DNA from: Penicillium oxalicum
Lineage: Eukaryota > Ascomycota > Eurotiomycetes > Eurotiales > Aspergillaceae
DNA: 64,000 bases
Direction: 5' to 3'
Assembly: GCF_001723175.1 (NCBI RefSeq)
Contig: NC_064652.1
Coordinates: forward strand, 3,348,001 to 3,412,000
Shown here: in pieces, positions 1-10,199 of the stretch
How the letters are laid out: each line of letters starts with the position of its first letter
Numbering within the stretch: the stretch's first letter is position 1
The notes under the pieces: generated by a model
The model's database searches: none
Told to the model about the DNA's origin: nothing
What the model saw: the letters and a program-made list of their open reading frames with translations, nothing else
Translations under genes and position numbers: made by a program

Positions 1-700
1 CGAATAACCTTGTGGGAATCTTGAGCAGCCCTTTTCTTCAGAGTGAAATCTTGAGTGTTCAGATTGAACTGGAATTTGTACCGTCGATATTCCTTGCCAG
101 CTTTCTTGATGACTTATCAGTACGGACCAACCTCTCGCATTGACCTGTTAAAGAGGGAGAGATTTGTTCCTTTAAATAGCCTTGCGTCACATGCAAAGAC
201 ACAAAGAGCTGCGATTTGAATGAGGTTCTTCTGAACCGCGAACTTGAAAGGATTCTTGAACTTCGGAGTGGGCTCCTCGAACACGGGATAGTGGGGAACT
301 CGTGGTTCTCCGAAGGGCTGATTGGACACGGCTATTTGGCGGTTCGAAACTGCGACCCCGCGAGCTTTCTGCCATCAAAGCTCGTTACTAGTTACTGTCT
401 ACTGTGTAGAAGGCAGGTGATTTCATTATTTTGCGATATTTCATTATATTGTTGCCCGGCCCTTGTACAATACATATATCTACTGTATCGAGAGTGGCCA
501 ATTCTGGCGCTGGGATTGTCTGAACAATTCAAAGGCAAGTAAAAATCATATACAAAGTGACACTGGGCCATATACACGTCCGCTACGATTTTAAAACCTG
601 GTCGGTTGCAGCCTTGCCAGTCCTCTCCCCAAACCAAATGCCCCCGCGGTATTACGTCTCTTTGCCTCTCCATTGAGCTCGGCCTCCCTATCTCGTTCTT
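1..700. other. No gene recognised
   Basis: Only short open frames occur on both strands, with no recognisable motif and no convincing splice chain. The left end of the window may hold the upstream flank or the 3' flank of a gene lying outside it. Confidence 0.5.
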
Positions 701-707
701 AATGTCC

Positions 708-1950
708 TTATTGCACCCAAGAACTCTCCCTCTTCAGTTGGCTCACTGCCTCCTTTGCCTTTGCCACCCAGGTTTCAACACCAGTAACAGCACCAAAAGG
801 CGAGTTCTTCTGCTCCATCAGGAACGACAAAACTTCAGCTGGACTGAAAAATTGGTCTGGCACCTTGGAAGCAAAGTTGTCGGCAAGTCTCTCAATCGTC
901 TCATCACCGAATTGTCTCTTGGATTGCTTGTGGCCGGGCGTCTGCTTGAAGACTGTCTGAAAAAGTTGAGCGGACATTTTCCTATCGGCAAGCTAAAAAT
1001 GCACCTTTTTATCCGTACGGCCAGGCCGAATGAGTGCTTCGTCCAAATGTTCGATGTGGTTGGTTGTCATAATGAGCACCCGACCTTCTTGAGATGACGC
1101 ACCATCAAGAACATTAAGAAGACCAGAGGGGGTGACTCTAGAGCCTGAATTGCTTTCTTGGTCTGCATCTGCACCGTCCCTTCGTCCCATCCCAGCGGCG
1201 TCAACGTCCTCCAGGAGAACGATACAGTGCGGTGGAAGCTCAGCAAATAGCTTCATCAGCTTGCTGTCCGAAATACCGGACAATTGTAGCGTATAAATAT
1301 CAAGTTCAAATTCCCCCGCCAGTGAAAGACTGAAGCTGGATTTTCCGGTTCCACGAGGTCTGTATAAAAGGTAGCCTCGTTGGTAGGGTATTCCATGGTC
1401 GGCGTACCACTTTTGAGTACGCTCATCCAGAAAGTCCTTCCCATCTCCCAAAGGTCATCCTGAACTTGTTTGTCCATGATAACTGTAGAGAGTGGTCGAA
1501 TTGGTCTTAACCTGGTCTTCTTCCAGTCCCCTTCGCGGTGCTCAAAGACAGCAATATTTTTGTCAATATTATTAAGATATTTTCCTCGGTACTCTTCAAC
1601 AAGCTCTTTGAGTATGTTTGGATAAAGGCCAATGGAGGAGATGTAGATATCTTCTCGATGGTCTTTGACAGCGCAGTGAAGTATGAGCAGATATCCCTTG
1701 TACCAGAAAGGGAAAGACCCGTCCCAGGGAGAAAAAGTTAAAGTCTTTTTCTTTGCTTGATTTTGGATGCTCGCGATCGTCTAGGACAGCATCCTTGAGG
1801 TTTTTTGACCTTTCTTGTCCAGATTTGACTACTGTCTTAAATTACACATATCCGTCCAGAATGACTTGGGCATTTTCGTGCGCCTCGCCATGTACGTCTA
1901 AGCGCTCCCGAAGCATCCTTTTCCATTCGACATCCATGTCACCTTGAAGA
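708..1950 (-). pseudogene. BCS1-like AAA ATPase pseudogene
   Basis: The family is mitochondrial-type BCS1 chaperone-like AAA ATPases, which are greatly expanded in filamentous fungi. Reading leftwards from about 1760, the frames give the BCS1 N-terminal domain (FWYKGYLLILHC, then VFEHREGDWKKTRLRPIRPL), a Walker A region (YRPRGTGKSS), Walker B (CIVLLEDVDAAG), the sensor region (TTNHIEHLDEALIRPGR) and the usual C-terminal helical part ending with ESSWVQ at 708. The gene is broken. One frameshift lies near 1455, where a base is missing just before KDFLDERTQKWY. Another lies near 1760. An in-frame TAG lies near 990 after DKKVHF, and a stop lies near 1840. The Walker A loop is also changed from the usual GPPGTGKS to RPRGTGKS. 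No start is assigned because the extreme N-terminus is not recognisable. The family call is firm and the pseudogene status is well supported unless several sequencing errors coincide. Confidence 0.88.
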
Positions 1951-2319
1951 GATAATAGCAGCGTTAGTCTTGCATGTTAGATTAGCACTTTGCCTGTGAA
2001 GCATCCACTGCGAGAAGGGGGGAAGGCGAGCAACCCCACCATGTGAATTGCTGACTCACCACCTAATTGAAAACGAAGTGGCATCTTTAGGCTCATTGGG
2101 CACCCGTAATGTTGGCAACCCCACCAGCATAAGCCATAAAGTGTCTTAATTCGGATCAGCAAGGGGAGCTCAAGGCAGATGCAATCGGTTGATGCTGATC
2201 TTTAGTCGCTCAGACACGCCTGGTCACTGGCGGAGTTGCCGCTTGCACGGTGGGCGCCCTGCAAGCCATGTTTCAGCACTCCATCAAACTTAGGACACTT
2301 CAAGGTGATTGCCATGCCG

Positions 2320-2500
2320 TACAGTAGATTTCGAAAACAGGTTACCCCTAAGACACACACGCTTTCTTTCCCAGCGCCCCACTCCGACCGCACTAGACTG
2401 TATTAGATCAGGAACAGTCCCACCATTTTTGCTTCTAAGTATCTCTGGTGGATTACTACAATTACAGTACTGTAATTGCAAGTTCCGGCATTAGGCAGAA
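2320..2500 (+). repeat. Left 181-bp terminal inverted repeat
   Basis: It starts TACAGTAGATTTCGAAAACA and ends ATTAGGCAGAA. Its reverse complement matches 5793-5973 with a single difference (GATCTAAT against GACCTAAT). Similarity stops abruptly at both edges. It contains the internal palindrome ATTACAGTACTGTAAT. Confidence 0.9.
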
Positions 2501-2810
2501 TTCGAGGGAGATTACCCCTCAGATGCTTCCGCTTCTTGGGTCGTACCGTTTGAAACCATACCCATCCGGAGTACAGTAAGACATAGCGTATACAAGCCTT
2601 TTCTAATAATAGATCCTTGTCTCTCCTCATGTCTCCTAAATGGTCTTAACACTAAATTTTTCGATTGTTTTCCATAGTCCAGATCCACTAGACTACAGTC
2701 ACGATGTCTGTTTCAATTATAGTATTGAACCCTAATTTGAGACTCTCATTGATAAGATCTTGGATTATCATCCTGCAGTAGAGTCTATTTTTTTCCTACG
2801 AGCCAAATTG

Positions 2811-5618
2811 CTAATGCTCGCCAGTCTCGTCCCAATGAGTAACCATATTGTCCCAAGTAATAAAATCCAAGATCCTCTGCCTATTTACTAAGCTCGAGCC
2901 CGATTCCATCACGTCTTCGAACATACGCTGCAGTTTGCGCCTCGCAAAATGGCACATCATTGCGACATCATTCACAGCCAGATCCTGCCCATCTTCCCGA
3001 ACAGCCCAAACATTCCCTATCTCACTATTCCAGTACATTGGCGCCCAGCCCCACTCGTCTTTGGATGCATCAGTTTCCATCATCAAGAACGCAACATTAG
3101 GATTACTGTCTGCCGTCATGCCCCCTTCCCATCCGGGCGGGTCATCGCAGAACTCAGTGTCCGGGTCCTTCCAAAGCCGTATAGCCATACCAAGGCAGAC
3201 AGATATCGGTGAGAGGGATCCGCTGCCCAGGGATATCTGGTTTGCGCGGGTGACATTGACAGAAACAAAAGGCTCTGAAGCATGAAGCTTTATTTCGCCG
3301 TGGCAGCAGATCTTCACGCGCGCGGACCGTTGTTGGGGCGCGGTGTAGCAGATCCGGGACGCTTTCCCTGATATTCGTGCTTCGGTAGCTTATTAAGTAA
3401 TCCACTAGATGTCGGAAGTCGGCTAGTGTTATATCGGTATAGTCCTCATGGGGAACTTCTCGTATGGCAATCATAGGACCGCGATATTCATGTGAGAGGG
3501 TGGACGCACAGGACGCTCTCAAAGAAGCTAATATACTTCTATTTGTGGCTGACCCGTCCTTCAAACAGGCCTCACGATGTATCAAAGAGACACAGTATCC
3601 TTCTTTGTATGGGGCCCAGCTTGCAAATCCGGCGCCCAGGTTTCGACATCGTACCGGGTTATGTTCGATGTGCATTATCCCTTTAACCGGTTGATCAGTT
3701 CCAAGGTAGGGATACGGATCAACCTGTGTCCATTTGATACCGTCCTCGTCGTGTCGACGTCGACATGGGACCCATATCAAAGATGGATTCTCTCTCTCAG
3801 CTGGAAAGTATATGGCCCTTTTGTGTCCCGGAGAGGGCCTATCAAGTTGAGTAGCGAACTGTTTGCAGAGAAGGCTATGTGAGCGAAAGTCACTTCTCTC
3901 GCAGTCTTTGGAGCAATAGTAAGTGCTTTGACACTGTGCACATTGAATCCCTGGGCTCGTGTTACACATCGCACAACAATATTGAGGTTCGAAATTCTCG
4001 AGTGGGCGATATCGCGATTTTGTAGTAGGGACAATTCCTTCACTATTTGAGTCATTATTGGTTAGTCATTAATCGCTCTCCAAAATAAAAATATGTAAAC
4101 TCACAGAATGAGCAATTCATTATGCTTGATCTTTCTTTTCTTCTAAAAAGCCGCACATCTGCGTTCTTGCTGCCATCTTCAAGAGTAAAGCGTGAAAAAT
4201 TTGACACCATGCCGGATTGCATGATATTGGCAGCGAGCCCTCTCTGTCCGGGGTTGTTCAAATCATTGAGAAGTCCTCGAATGCGAACTACGAGGCTTTT
4301 CTCTAACCGCTCGACGGCGGCTTCTATAGCACCTGAATTTGAGCCCGGTACAGCCCAGGCAGGATAACAAACACCATGCCTTCCACGTGTGGCAATTGGA
4401 CTCGGTAGCGAGCGAAGAAAGGTTTCACAGAGCAAGCAAGTCTTCTTACTGCATCCAAAGTAGTCTAATGTAGGCCTAAGCGCGCATCTCTCCTCGTAAT
4501 GCGTCACTAGCTGCATCTCAGCATGCAGAGAAAATTTCTCTGCACAGGCTTTTTCAAACCTCTTGCTCAAGGAATCAAGTATCCTCATCACGTGTTCAGG
4601 AATGGAGCCCAGCCCAAGTCGTTCCCATGCCTTGGATATTCTAAGCCTGTATTTGGCGTCCAGTGCTGTCTTCGATTTAATGGAAACTAGTAAGATCCTG
4701 CATTTCCGCAACTGTGGCTCATGGGCGGCTATTGATCCCAATAATCGGCAGTCGACCAGCGGCCTAGCGATAAAGTTCAACTTGCTCCAGAGTCTCAAGC
4801 CACCCTGGATCCCAAAGGAGTCCGACAACAACTGTCGGACTTGAGTTAAGTTGAGACAGTTGTAAGCTTGTTGAACTATTAAGGATCTAGATTTGACGGC
4901 TTCCTTATCAGTATCAAATTTGAGTGTAAGATCCGTCATGGTCGTCCAAGCTTTCATTGCAGCCTCCTGCCCAAACCATGGCTGAGAACTCCAGTCAGGA
5001 CAATTATGGAGGGTTTGTAGAGATTCTCGGAAATCCTCAACCCAATGATCGATCCGGCGGGACATATAGTCTATCACCTTCAGCTCGAAATCGGTTGGGG
5101 AGTTTGCAGTTGTATTCATCCCTATTTCAGCCGTCAAGTCATCAAAAACTCAAAATTTCACGACCGAGAATTGAAGTATGCTACATACCTCCAGTTCTAC
5201 CATCTAGATATTCCTCCAACATCTTGCAGTAACCCATAATCTCACTATCTTCATCCGAAAGAAAACCATCGTTTCTTGTAATATCAACCTCAACTCCGTC
5301 TTCTCCTTCCCGTATCGCCGTTGCAGTAACTCCATCCCATCCCTTACATGGCGACAGCAGCTGCGCAATACAGTCCAGGAATTTCTGGCGAGTAGAATCT
5401 CGAGTACCTGACAAAATCATATTCTTCTCTGTCTCGTAGTCTGTCTCGTGATCGCTCGAGTCATCTATATGACTGCCGTATTCCAGATTGTGCTCAGCTT
5501 CAGGTAGCTCCTCATGGTTTCGGCTTTTTGTGAGAATATAGAGGATGTGAGCTGCCCAAACGACACGTGCAAGGCATTCTTCCTGCGGGTAAATTGACGT
5601 TCTGTGCGGTCCAGCCAT
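2811..5618 (-). CDS. OTT_1508-like deaminase with C-terminal MYND finger (one frameshift)
   Basis: Three exons are proposed: 5618-5189, 5121-4101 and 4042-2811. Intron 1 has a GTATGT donor. Intron 2 uses GTTTAC with branch CTAAC; the stronger nearby GTGAGT donor would lose the MYND frame. Exon 2 carries the deaminase-type zinc ligands, HAEMQL and further on CSKKTCLLC, as in the fungal OTT_1508-like deaminase family (cytidine-deaminase fold, substrate unknown). Exon 3 opens with a complete MYND zinc finger (CAMC, CAQC, YYCSKDC, final H and C), a protein-interaction module. The long C-terminal region has no function I can name. A one-base frameshift occurs near 3317-3325 in a GCGCGCG run: the frame from HRAPTTVR continues one base over as ICCHGEIKLHASEP. 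It could be real or a sequencing slip. The gene is the sole cargo of the flanking TIRs. Confidence 0.8.
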
Positions 5619-5792
5619 CGTGCGAGGTGAGTGACTGTTTTCGGGAAAAGAAGAAAGAAGTCAGGGTTCGGTGCTCAAAGTCAATAATGGGCATTGACGG
5701 CCAGCTCAGTGAGGGGTAGTACTGTAAGAGTAGGAGTGTGGAGGGACAAAGAGGTACGGGTGTATCTGAGTTCCTTATATCCCCCCCCGGAT

Positions 5793-5973
5793 TTCTGCCT
5801 AATGCCGGAACTTGCAATTACAGTACTGTAATTGTAGTAATCCACCAGAGATACTTAGAAGCAAAAATGGTGGGACTGTTCCTGACCTAATACAGTCTAG
5901 TGCGGTCGGAGTGGGGCGCTGGGAAAGAAAGCGTGTGTGTCTTAGGGGTAACCTGTTTTCGAAATCTACTGTA
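5793..5973 (-). repeat. Right 181-bp terminal inverted repeat
   Basis: This is the inverted partner of 2320-2500. It lies 175 bp upstream of the start codon of the deaminase-MYND gene, so it could carry promoter sequence for that gene. The outer edge is CTACTGTA followed by TCTTAACG. Confidence 0.9.
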
Positions 5974-6317
5974 TCTTAACGTTGGATAAGAAGTTTTCAA
6001 CACCTTCAGCGGCGCCTAAATCTCTCTCACCCCAAAATTGGGGTCTTGGTGGAAGCAGTAGCGCTAACTATCCTTAAGCGCTAACTCGAACCACAAAGAA
6101 CTGCGGAAAAGCGAAAAGGGAAGGTAAGATAGGGTTGGAGATTTTGGCGCTTAGGTGCCGGCCAATACGATTCAATGCATCTTTAATAAAAGCGCTCTTG
6201 AACCGACTGTAACTTCTCTGTATTTCGAAAATCTCCCAGAGATGGCGATACGTCTTCCAAACGTACAACACTAGGTGCAAGCATGATATCGGACGATTAC
6301 ACACTCAGCCCAGAACA

Positions 6318-6324
6318 TATAAAA
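6318..6324 (+). promoter_or_regulatory. TATA box
   Basis: TATAAAA lies about 118 bp upstream of the ATG at 6436, followed by a pyrimidine-rich leader. The spacing suits a core promoter for the small downstream gene. Confidence 0.5.
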
Positions 6325-6435
6325 GGCCGGCAGAAGTAGTCAGTGGAACAGTCTTTTGCCTAGCTGACCGCTTCATCTGTTGTCTTCTCGTTCTATATAT
6401 CGATCTGTTGATATTTGCTATCTCACAGTTTCATC

Positions 6436-6834
6436 ATGTCCTTCAACGTGTATACCGCTGAATACGCTGGCGTGCCAAACCATGAAGCTATATATATCGA
6501 AACCAACCCTGCCGCTCCGAGAACGTCGGAAGGAGGTCGTCTCTATCATGTGACTGGAAATTTACTTCAAGGCATGAAATACGATCCCAGAGGCTCAATG
6601 GACCCTGAATTCTCTGCTTCCCATGTACCGGGTACCAAAAGAAAGATTGGAACTATCTCAAAGGAAGACTTGGCCAGATTCGAGACAGAGTGTTGCCAAG
6701 CAGTTCCCGCGCCCCGCGCTCAATTGACTCTCGGGGGCAAGCAATTGTATCCTGGCACGCCTCTCTATCGCTACGGAGACTGGCTCCGCGACATCCAGAA
6801 GCTAGCGTTTGAAAAAGGGATCATCAAGCGTTGA
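6436..6834 (+). CDS. Small conserved fungal protein, 132 aa
   Basis: A single-exon frame starts at MSFNVYTAEYAG. The ATG at 6436 is preferred over the one at 6415 because its context (TCATCATGTC) is better and the region upstream looks like leader. The sequence contains GGRLYHVTGNLLQGMKYD, a pattern I associate with a family of small fungal hypothetical proteins in which a Gly-rich LYHVTG segment is conserved. There is no signal peptide, membrane helix or known catalytic motif. It lies just outside the right TIR of the deaminase element and has a TATA box upstream. The function is unknown; coding status is supported by the intact frame and clean composition. Confidence 0.7.
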   Translation: MSFNVYTAEYAGVPNHEAIYIETNPAAPRTSEGGRLYHVTGNLLQGMKYDPRGSMDPEFSASHVPGTKRKIGTISKEDLARFETECCQAVPAPRAQLTLGGKQLYPGTPLYRYGDWLRDIQKLAFEKGIIKR

Positions 6835-7098
6835 TTAGCGTAAGTCAAATGTAAAACAAGTTTGCCATGCCATTATCTAACTTAGAACAAGAAATCCAGG
6901 AAACGGTCATTGGAGACTCCTAAGCTTAGCGAGACCCTACAACTAGTTATGGGAGGTTCGATTTCTCAGTTCCGTCGACGTGAGAGATTTGGACCGGAAT
7001 TACAGGTGTCAGGGCCTCTAGGATCTTACAATAGTTGTATAGCAGATACCGTATGAACACAATGATGATTTGAAATTGAAAGAAGAGGCGACGAGTTT

Positions 7099-7941
7099 CT
7101 AGTAAAACACTGAGGAGTAAACAACCTGCATCATCAAGTATTCCAAATGATACTGGTCGAGAATATCCGGGACCAGCTCTAACCAATCAGGCTTTAACTG
7201 GCAATAAAGCGTCGAATTGCAGAAATCCCAATATTCTGGGTACCAGCCTGAAAGATTCCAGTCAATCAATGTGATTTTGAAGTCGCTGCTGCCATCTTCT
7301 TGGAGTCCATTGCGTTCAACTATTATATTCTTTGGTTGAAGATCTCCGTGCGTGAATACAATCTTGTGGCCTTTGAGGGTTCGATCAACCATTCCTCTCA
7401 AAAGACGAATGTAGTGGGGCGACTCCTTCTGACCAAGCCTTGTCAGGATACCATGATTCATTTGTTCTTGATTATCGAATGGCCCCGAAATTGTTAGATT
7501 GTCGTCAGGAGAAGAGAGTACGCCATCAGTATAAGGCTGGCGTTCCAAGTTTCCAAAATACCCTTAAGCTAGAATCTGCCGTAGTTCATCAAGCGCGCCT
7601 TTAATCCGCCTACTAATTGTCTTTTTTTCCACTGACGTAAGCAATAGTAGCAACTTTTAGAGGTCCATGCCTGGGATATAATCCATAATGATATATCTCT
7701 TTTGAGTTTCCCGATCGAGAAAGTTGTCGTGAACCGTCGGCACCGGAACGTTGCTATTGTGTGCGACGAATTTCATGTTCTCTGCTTCTAGGGGTGGAAT
7801 AGAATAGCCAAACTTGACTGCGAAGCGTTCCCGGACCCGAACGACTTTGATAGCGTTTGTCCGAATACTCAACACATCCGGCGAGGCTTCGATCTCCGCA
7901 ACTGTTGGTAGGTCGATTCTTTCGGGCGCAAGTATGGCCAT
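7099..7941 (-). pseudogene. APH-like phosphotransferase pseudogene
   Basis: This is a fungal member of the aminoglycoside-phosphotransferase/choline-kinase-like superfamily; the natural substrate of this branch is unknown. The start is taken at MAILAPERIDLP (7941). One continuous frame gives the N-lobe (VRERFAVKFG), the hinge YIIMDYIPGMDL, the catalytic loop FTHGDLQPKNI with the HGD and Asn residues, and the metal-binding ITLIDWNLSGWYPEYWD. Two in-frame TAA codons interrupt it: one directly after GMDL (about 7658), probably a former CAA, and one near 7565 before GYFGNLERQPY. The reading frame is otherwise preserved. No splice sites remove both stops, because conserved family sequence lies between them. 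It is divergently arranged with the intact APH-like gene starting at 8301. Confidence 0.8.
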
Positions 7942-8300
7942 ACTGCCAAATTTGTGTATGGATCTGACACGTATAGAACGAGGCAGCTGAGTGTGAGATT
8001 GCGAAGACAAGGGGGCACTGAAAGACTCAACTCGAGGGCAGTGTGCGTTGGCGGAGAGTCTGAAAGACCGTATTATCAGACGCCGCGCGTGAAACCATGC
8101 GAACCAACTCAAAAGGGGTTGGCCGGGAGAATTGTTCACCCGAGCCGACAGTGTGGCAGTTGTACAACTCCCTATTTCCACCCCTGTCAGACAACATTAT
8201 GTCGAGCCATCTTGTCTTACCGGAATAGTCAAGCCAGCTTCGACTTATTCAGCCTTCAAACGAGGCCAAGGCCTGGTTCGAATGTGTCAGTGTCAGGGGC

Positions 8301-9894
8301 ATGGATTCGCCTAGCACTCTGAAACCTATTCGCTTGCTTCGTGGTGAAATTACCTACACCGCAGCGAAGGACAAAGATGCTAACATTCTCCATGAGTTGG
8401 GCTATAGGGATCGAAAAATCCGATTTTTTACTCATCTTCACCGGAATAGAAAGCTTATAAAAGCCATCGCTGCGCACCATCTCGGCCTTGCTTCTACAGA
8501 TGTGTGCCAGGTTGCGGACGTGGACGAATGGATCCATGGGAGCTTCAATGTTTGCATACGCGTTGATGTTGGTGGTCAAGAAGAAAATTTCGCCAAGCAG
8601 TTGATGATTCGATTTCCCTTGCCATATCGGATTGGCGAAGATTACTGTTCAGGGAATGCGGATGAGAAGGTCCGTTGCGAAGCCGGAACATACGCATGGC
8701 TTGAAGAGAATTGCGCAACTGTTCCTATTCCTCAACTCTATGGCTTTGGACTGTCCAATGGTCAGACCGTATGTTGCCTTGATATTCATTTTCATGGATT
8801 TTCGCTTACGCCCTCAGTTCACGTTTCTCGACAATTTGCCTATCTTCACCCGTACCATTGAGCGTCTCCGTCGTTGGCTCTTGTCTTTGCTAGGCTACCC
8901 AACTCCATCCCGGTACATTCAGCATCCCACCAATGATCAGCTTGTGTTTGACACACCGTATCTTTTAATTGAGTACATCAATCCGTCGCGAGGCAAGGTG
9001 CTCTCTGAAACCTGGGAAGAAGGTCGCCATGACCCGGAATTGCGCAGCAACCTCTTCCGTGGTCTCTCCCGAATTATACTGACTTTGGCTCACACTCCAT
9101 TGCCAAAGATCGGATCCTTCGTTTTGGATGAAAAGGGATATCTGAGCTTGAGCAACCGCCCTCTCACTCTCGAAATCCAACAATTGGAAAATGAACATAT
9201 TCCGGTTGATATACCACGAGATGTGACCCATACAACAGTTGACTCTTATCTGAGTGACATTATTGCAATCCATGAAAGCCGTCTACGCCATCAGGCTAAC
9301 GCGGTCAACAGCCTGGAAGATGGTTTCTATCAGACAGCTGCATTGATGGTTATGAAAAGCATATGGTCTTCTTTTTTTCGCCGAAGGTTCCGTCGAGGGC
9401 CATTTTTTCTTAACCTCACGGATCTAAATCAGACCAACATTTTTGTGGATGACCGTTGGAACATCAAATGCCTCATCGATCTTGAGTGGGCTTGCTCCCA
9501 CCCGGTAGAGATGATTCATCCTCCATACTGGCTAACTAACCAGGCTATTGATTTAGTCAACCCTGATGAATACAAGAATCTTCATGCCGAGTTTATGGCA
9601 GCTTTCGCGAAGGAGGAACTTCAGATCAAGCCGCCGATCAGTCTCCACTCTATTTTGCAGCAGGGTTGGGACAAAGGGACGTTCTGGTGTGCCTTAGCAC
9701 TTAGCAGCCCCACGGCGTTGTTCAGCATATTCTATGATCACATTCAACCGATGTTCACTAAGACGCACGACGACCCATCATTTTGGCGGATTACTATGCC
9801 TTACTGGACGTTCAATACGTTTGCGTTCATCGAGCAAAGAGTAAAGGACAAAGAGCAATATGATATCGCTTTGCGAGAAGCATTTCAGTCCTGA
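8301..9894 (+). CDS. APH-like phosphotransferase family protein, 514 aa
   Basis: Two exons are proposed, 8301-8768 and 8818-9894. The 49-nt intron has a GTATGT donor and a CCCTCAG acceptor, and the lengths sum to a whole frame of 514 codons. The fold is the fungal APH-like kinase group. The N-lobe includes FAKQLMIRFPLP and the hinge LLIEYINPSRG. The catalytic loop is unusual: LTDLNQTNIFVD in place of HGDxxxxN, so Asp and Asn are kept but His-Gly is Leu-Thr. The metal-binding segment is CLIDLEWACSHPVEM. As I recall it, LTD in place of HGD is common in this fungal subgroup, so the protein may still be active or may have become a pseudokinase. The substrate is unknown. It is divergent from the broken paralogue at 7099-7941. 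Confidence 0.82.
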
Positions 9895-9934
9895 ATCTCG
9901 TGGTACAGTTTTACATACAAATTTTCGATTGTCG

Positions 9935-10165
9935 TTATCGACTTTGCCCTTGCCCGTCACTATTACTTCCTTTCCCTGCTTGTTCCTTACTTTTGAAATC
10001 CTCAATCGCGGTCTGAAGATTCAGAAGAGCTTTCTTCCCTCTTTTTTCTTGTGCAGCTTTTCCTGATGAAGACAGCTGCCTCATGGTTTTGGCGTCCATC
10101 TTCATAGCGACACTTGCTTCTTCAATTTTACCATCATAACTGGAATCGGAGCGTCGGTCCCCCAT
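9935..10165 (-). CDS. Hypothetical small charged protein, 76 aa
   Basis: An intact frame runs from MGDRRSDSSYDGKIEEA to the stop at 9935. The protein is hydrophilic, rich in Lys, Ser and Gln, with no membrane segment and no motif I recognise. It is convergent with the APH-like gene, 40 bp from its stop. It could be a true small gene or the last exon of a longer one whose upstream part I could not find. Confidence 0.35.
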   Translation of the reverse strand: MGDRRSDSSYDGKIEEASVAMKMDAKTMRQLSSSGKAAQEKRGKKALLNLQTAIEDFKSKEQAGKGSNSDGQGQSR

Positions 10166-10199
10166 TTAGTAGATTCTAGGGCGCAATATTAGTGATCGT

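Larger units (their letters stand above)
2320..5973. mobile_element. TIR-bounded unit carrying a deaminase-MYND gene
   Basis: Two 181-bp arms in inverted orientation bound a 3.65-kb segment. By hand alignment they differ at one base. The outer ends read TACAGTAGATTTCG on the left and CGAAATCTACTGTA on the right. The TA at each edge could be the target-site duplication of a Tc1/mariner-type insertion, and CAGT is a common start for such termini. The only gene inside is the OTT_1508-like deaminase-MYND gene, which fits closely between the arms. No transposase frame is visible. Seen: the arms and the TA edges. Inferred: that this is a non-autonomous element that captured a host gene. A simple inverted duplication is the alternative. 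Confidence 0.65.

Noticed and set aside
2466..2481. Palindrome ATTACAGTACTGTAAT as a separate small element or operator
   Set aside because: It lies inside the 181-bp TIR and is copied in both arms, so it is part of the element's terminal sequence; a separate role cannot be shown.
4043..4104. The strong GTGAGT donor at 4104 for intron 2 of the deaminase-MYND gene
   Set aside because: Using it puts exon 3 into a frame without the MYND cysteines; the nearby GTTTAC donor keeps the complete finger in frame.
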